Assembly (NCBI GenBank): GCA_035544635.1
Contig: DATKDQ010000256.1
Span: 1-7,109 of the forward strand
DNA length: 7,109 nt
Reading direction: 5' to 3'
Source of the DNA: DATAFT01 sp035544635
GTDB lineage: Bacteria > Acidobacteriota > Thermoanaerobaculia > Multivoradales > Multivoraceae
How positions within the stretch are numbered: position 1 is the first letter of the stretch; each line of letters starts with the position of its first letter. Below, in pieces: positions 6,768 to 7,109 of the stretch. Position numbers and translations under genes: made by a program. The notes below the pieces were generated by a model. That model made no database searches. It was given only the letters and a program-made list of their open reading frames with translations, and was not told where the DNA came from.

Positions 6768-7109
6768 TTGCCTTCCCTTCTCGTCGCCGCGCGTCGCGTC
6801 GTTCTCGGGTCCGGCGACGCCCTCGAGACGGCCGCCGCTGCGCTTCGTCTCGACGGCTCCCGCATCCGCGAGGTCCGACGGCTCGATGCAGCCGGCTATC
6901 GCGACGCTCTCGCGCGCTGGAGCGAAGAGGCCGGCCTCCCGTTGCGCGACTTCGGCGACCGGCTGTTGACACCGGCCTTCGTCAACGCGCACACCCATCT
7001 CGCGCTCGGGTTCCTGCGCGGCGCGGCGCCTCCCGCCGTGCTCCGGGGCAACATGGTGCGCGAGCTCTACTTCAGGATCGAGCGGCGGCTCGAGCCCGAC
7101 GACGTCCTG
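6768..7109 (+). CDS. amidohydrolase (ATZ/TRZ-like), N-terminal part, TTG start
   Basis: The first 114 codons of a metal-dependent amidohydrolase are present; the gene runs off the right edge. The N-terminus LLVAARRVVLGSGDALETAAAALRLDGSRIREV is the beta-sandwich composite domain typical of the superfamily. LLTPAFVNAHTHLALGFLRG follows, with the metal-binding HxH at His 75 and His 77 (6990-6998) at the start of the TIM barrel. The NAHTHL..(L/F)LRG pattern is closest to the cytosine, S-adenosylhomocysteine and aminodeoxyfutalosine deaminase and triazine hydrolase group (COG0402), but the substrate cannot be fixed from this fragment. The start must lie after the in-frame stop TAG at 6756-6758. 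TTG at 6768 is the first candidate, with AGGGG (6757-6761) 6 nt upstream; no ATG or GTG occurs in frame before the HxH motif. It lies 35 bp after metG with no terminator between, so it probably shares the metG transcript. Confidence 0.85.
   Translation, partial: MPSLLVAARRVVLGSGDALETAAAALRLDGSRIREVRRLDAAGYRDALARWSEEAGLPLRDFGDRLLTPAFVNAHTHLALGFLRGAAPPAVLRGNMVRELYFRIERRLEPDDVL

Noticed and set aside
1..7109. CRISPR array, tRNA, rRNA, insertion sequence or defence genes
   Set aside because: No regularly spaced repeats, RNA gene signatures, transposase motifs or nuclease/helicase-type accessory genes were seen on either strand.

Overview
The window is very GC-rich DNA with strong GC bias at the third codon position, which is why long open frames also appear antisense to the real genes. 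It reads as bacterial chromosome. A lipoprotein signal with a lipobox and an E. coli-type methionyl-tRNA synthetase fit a Gram-negative organism. The GC level and the scattered AACTGTCCCC-type short motifs recall uncultured Deltaproteobacteria-like lineages (Myxococcota or Binatota type), but that placement is a low-confidence inference.

Layout from left to right: (1) the C-terminal part of a MIP/aquaporin channel on the + strand, cut by the window edge; (2) a short convergent spacer holding a perfect 10-bp hairpin flanked by a 34-nt imperfect direct repeat; (3) topA, DNA topoisomerase I, on the - strand, with four C-terminal GR(Y/F)GPY repeats, a basic tail and no zinc fingers, probably starting at a TTG codon; (4) a 129-bp spacer with a short AACTGTCCCC motif; (5) a - strand lipoprotein of the iron-siderophore/cobalamin class of ABC substrate-binding proteins; (6) a 135-bp divergent spacer; (7) metG, methionyl-tRNA synthetase, on the + strand; (8) 35 bp later, the N-terminal part of an amidohydrolase that runs off the right edge and also starts at TTG.

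The genes do not form one pathway. topA and metG are housekeeping genes. The substrate-binding lipoprotein has no permease or ATPase beside it here and may be read into topA. metG and the amidohydrolase probably share a transcript. I see no new defence or mobile system. The most unusual signals are the small palindromic or repeat-like elements. One seems to lie inside topA as an in-frame Gly-rich insert of about 19 residues carrying a GGTAAC...GTTACC inverted repeat. A related motif lies in the spacer upstream of topA. A separate hairpin with direct repeats lies just past the topA stop. Together they suggest REP-like or palindromic element activity around this gene.
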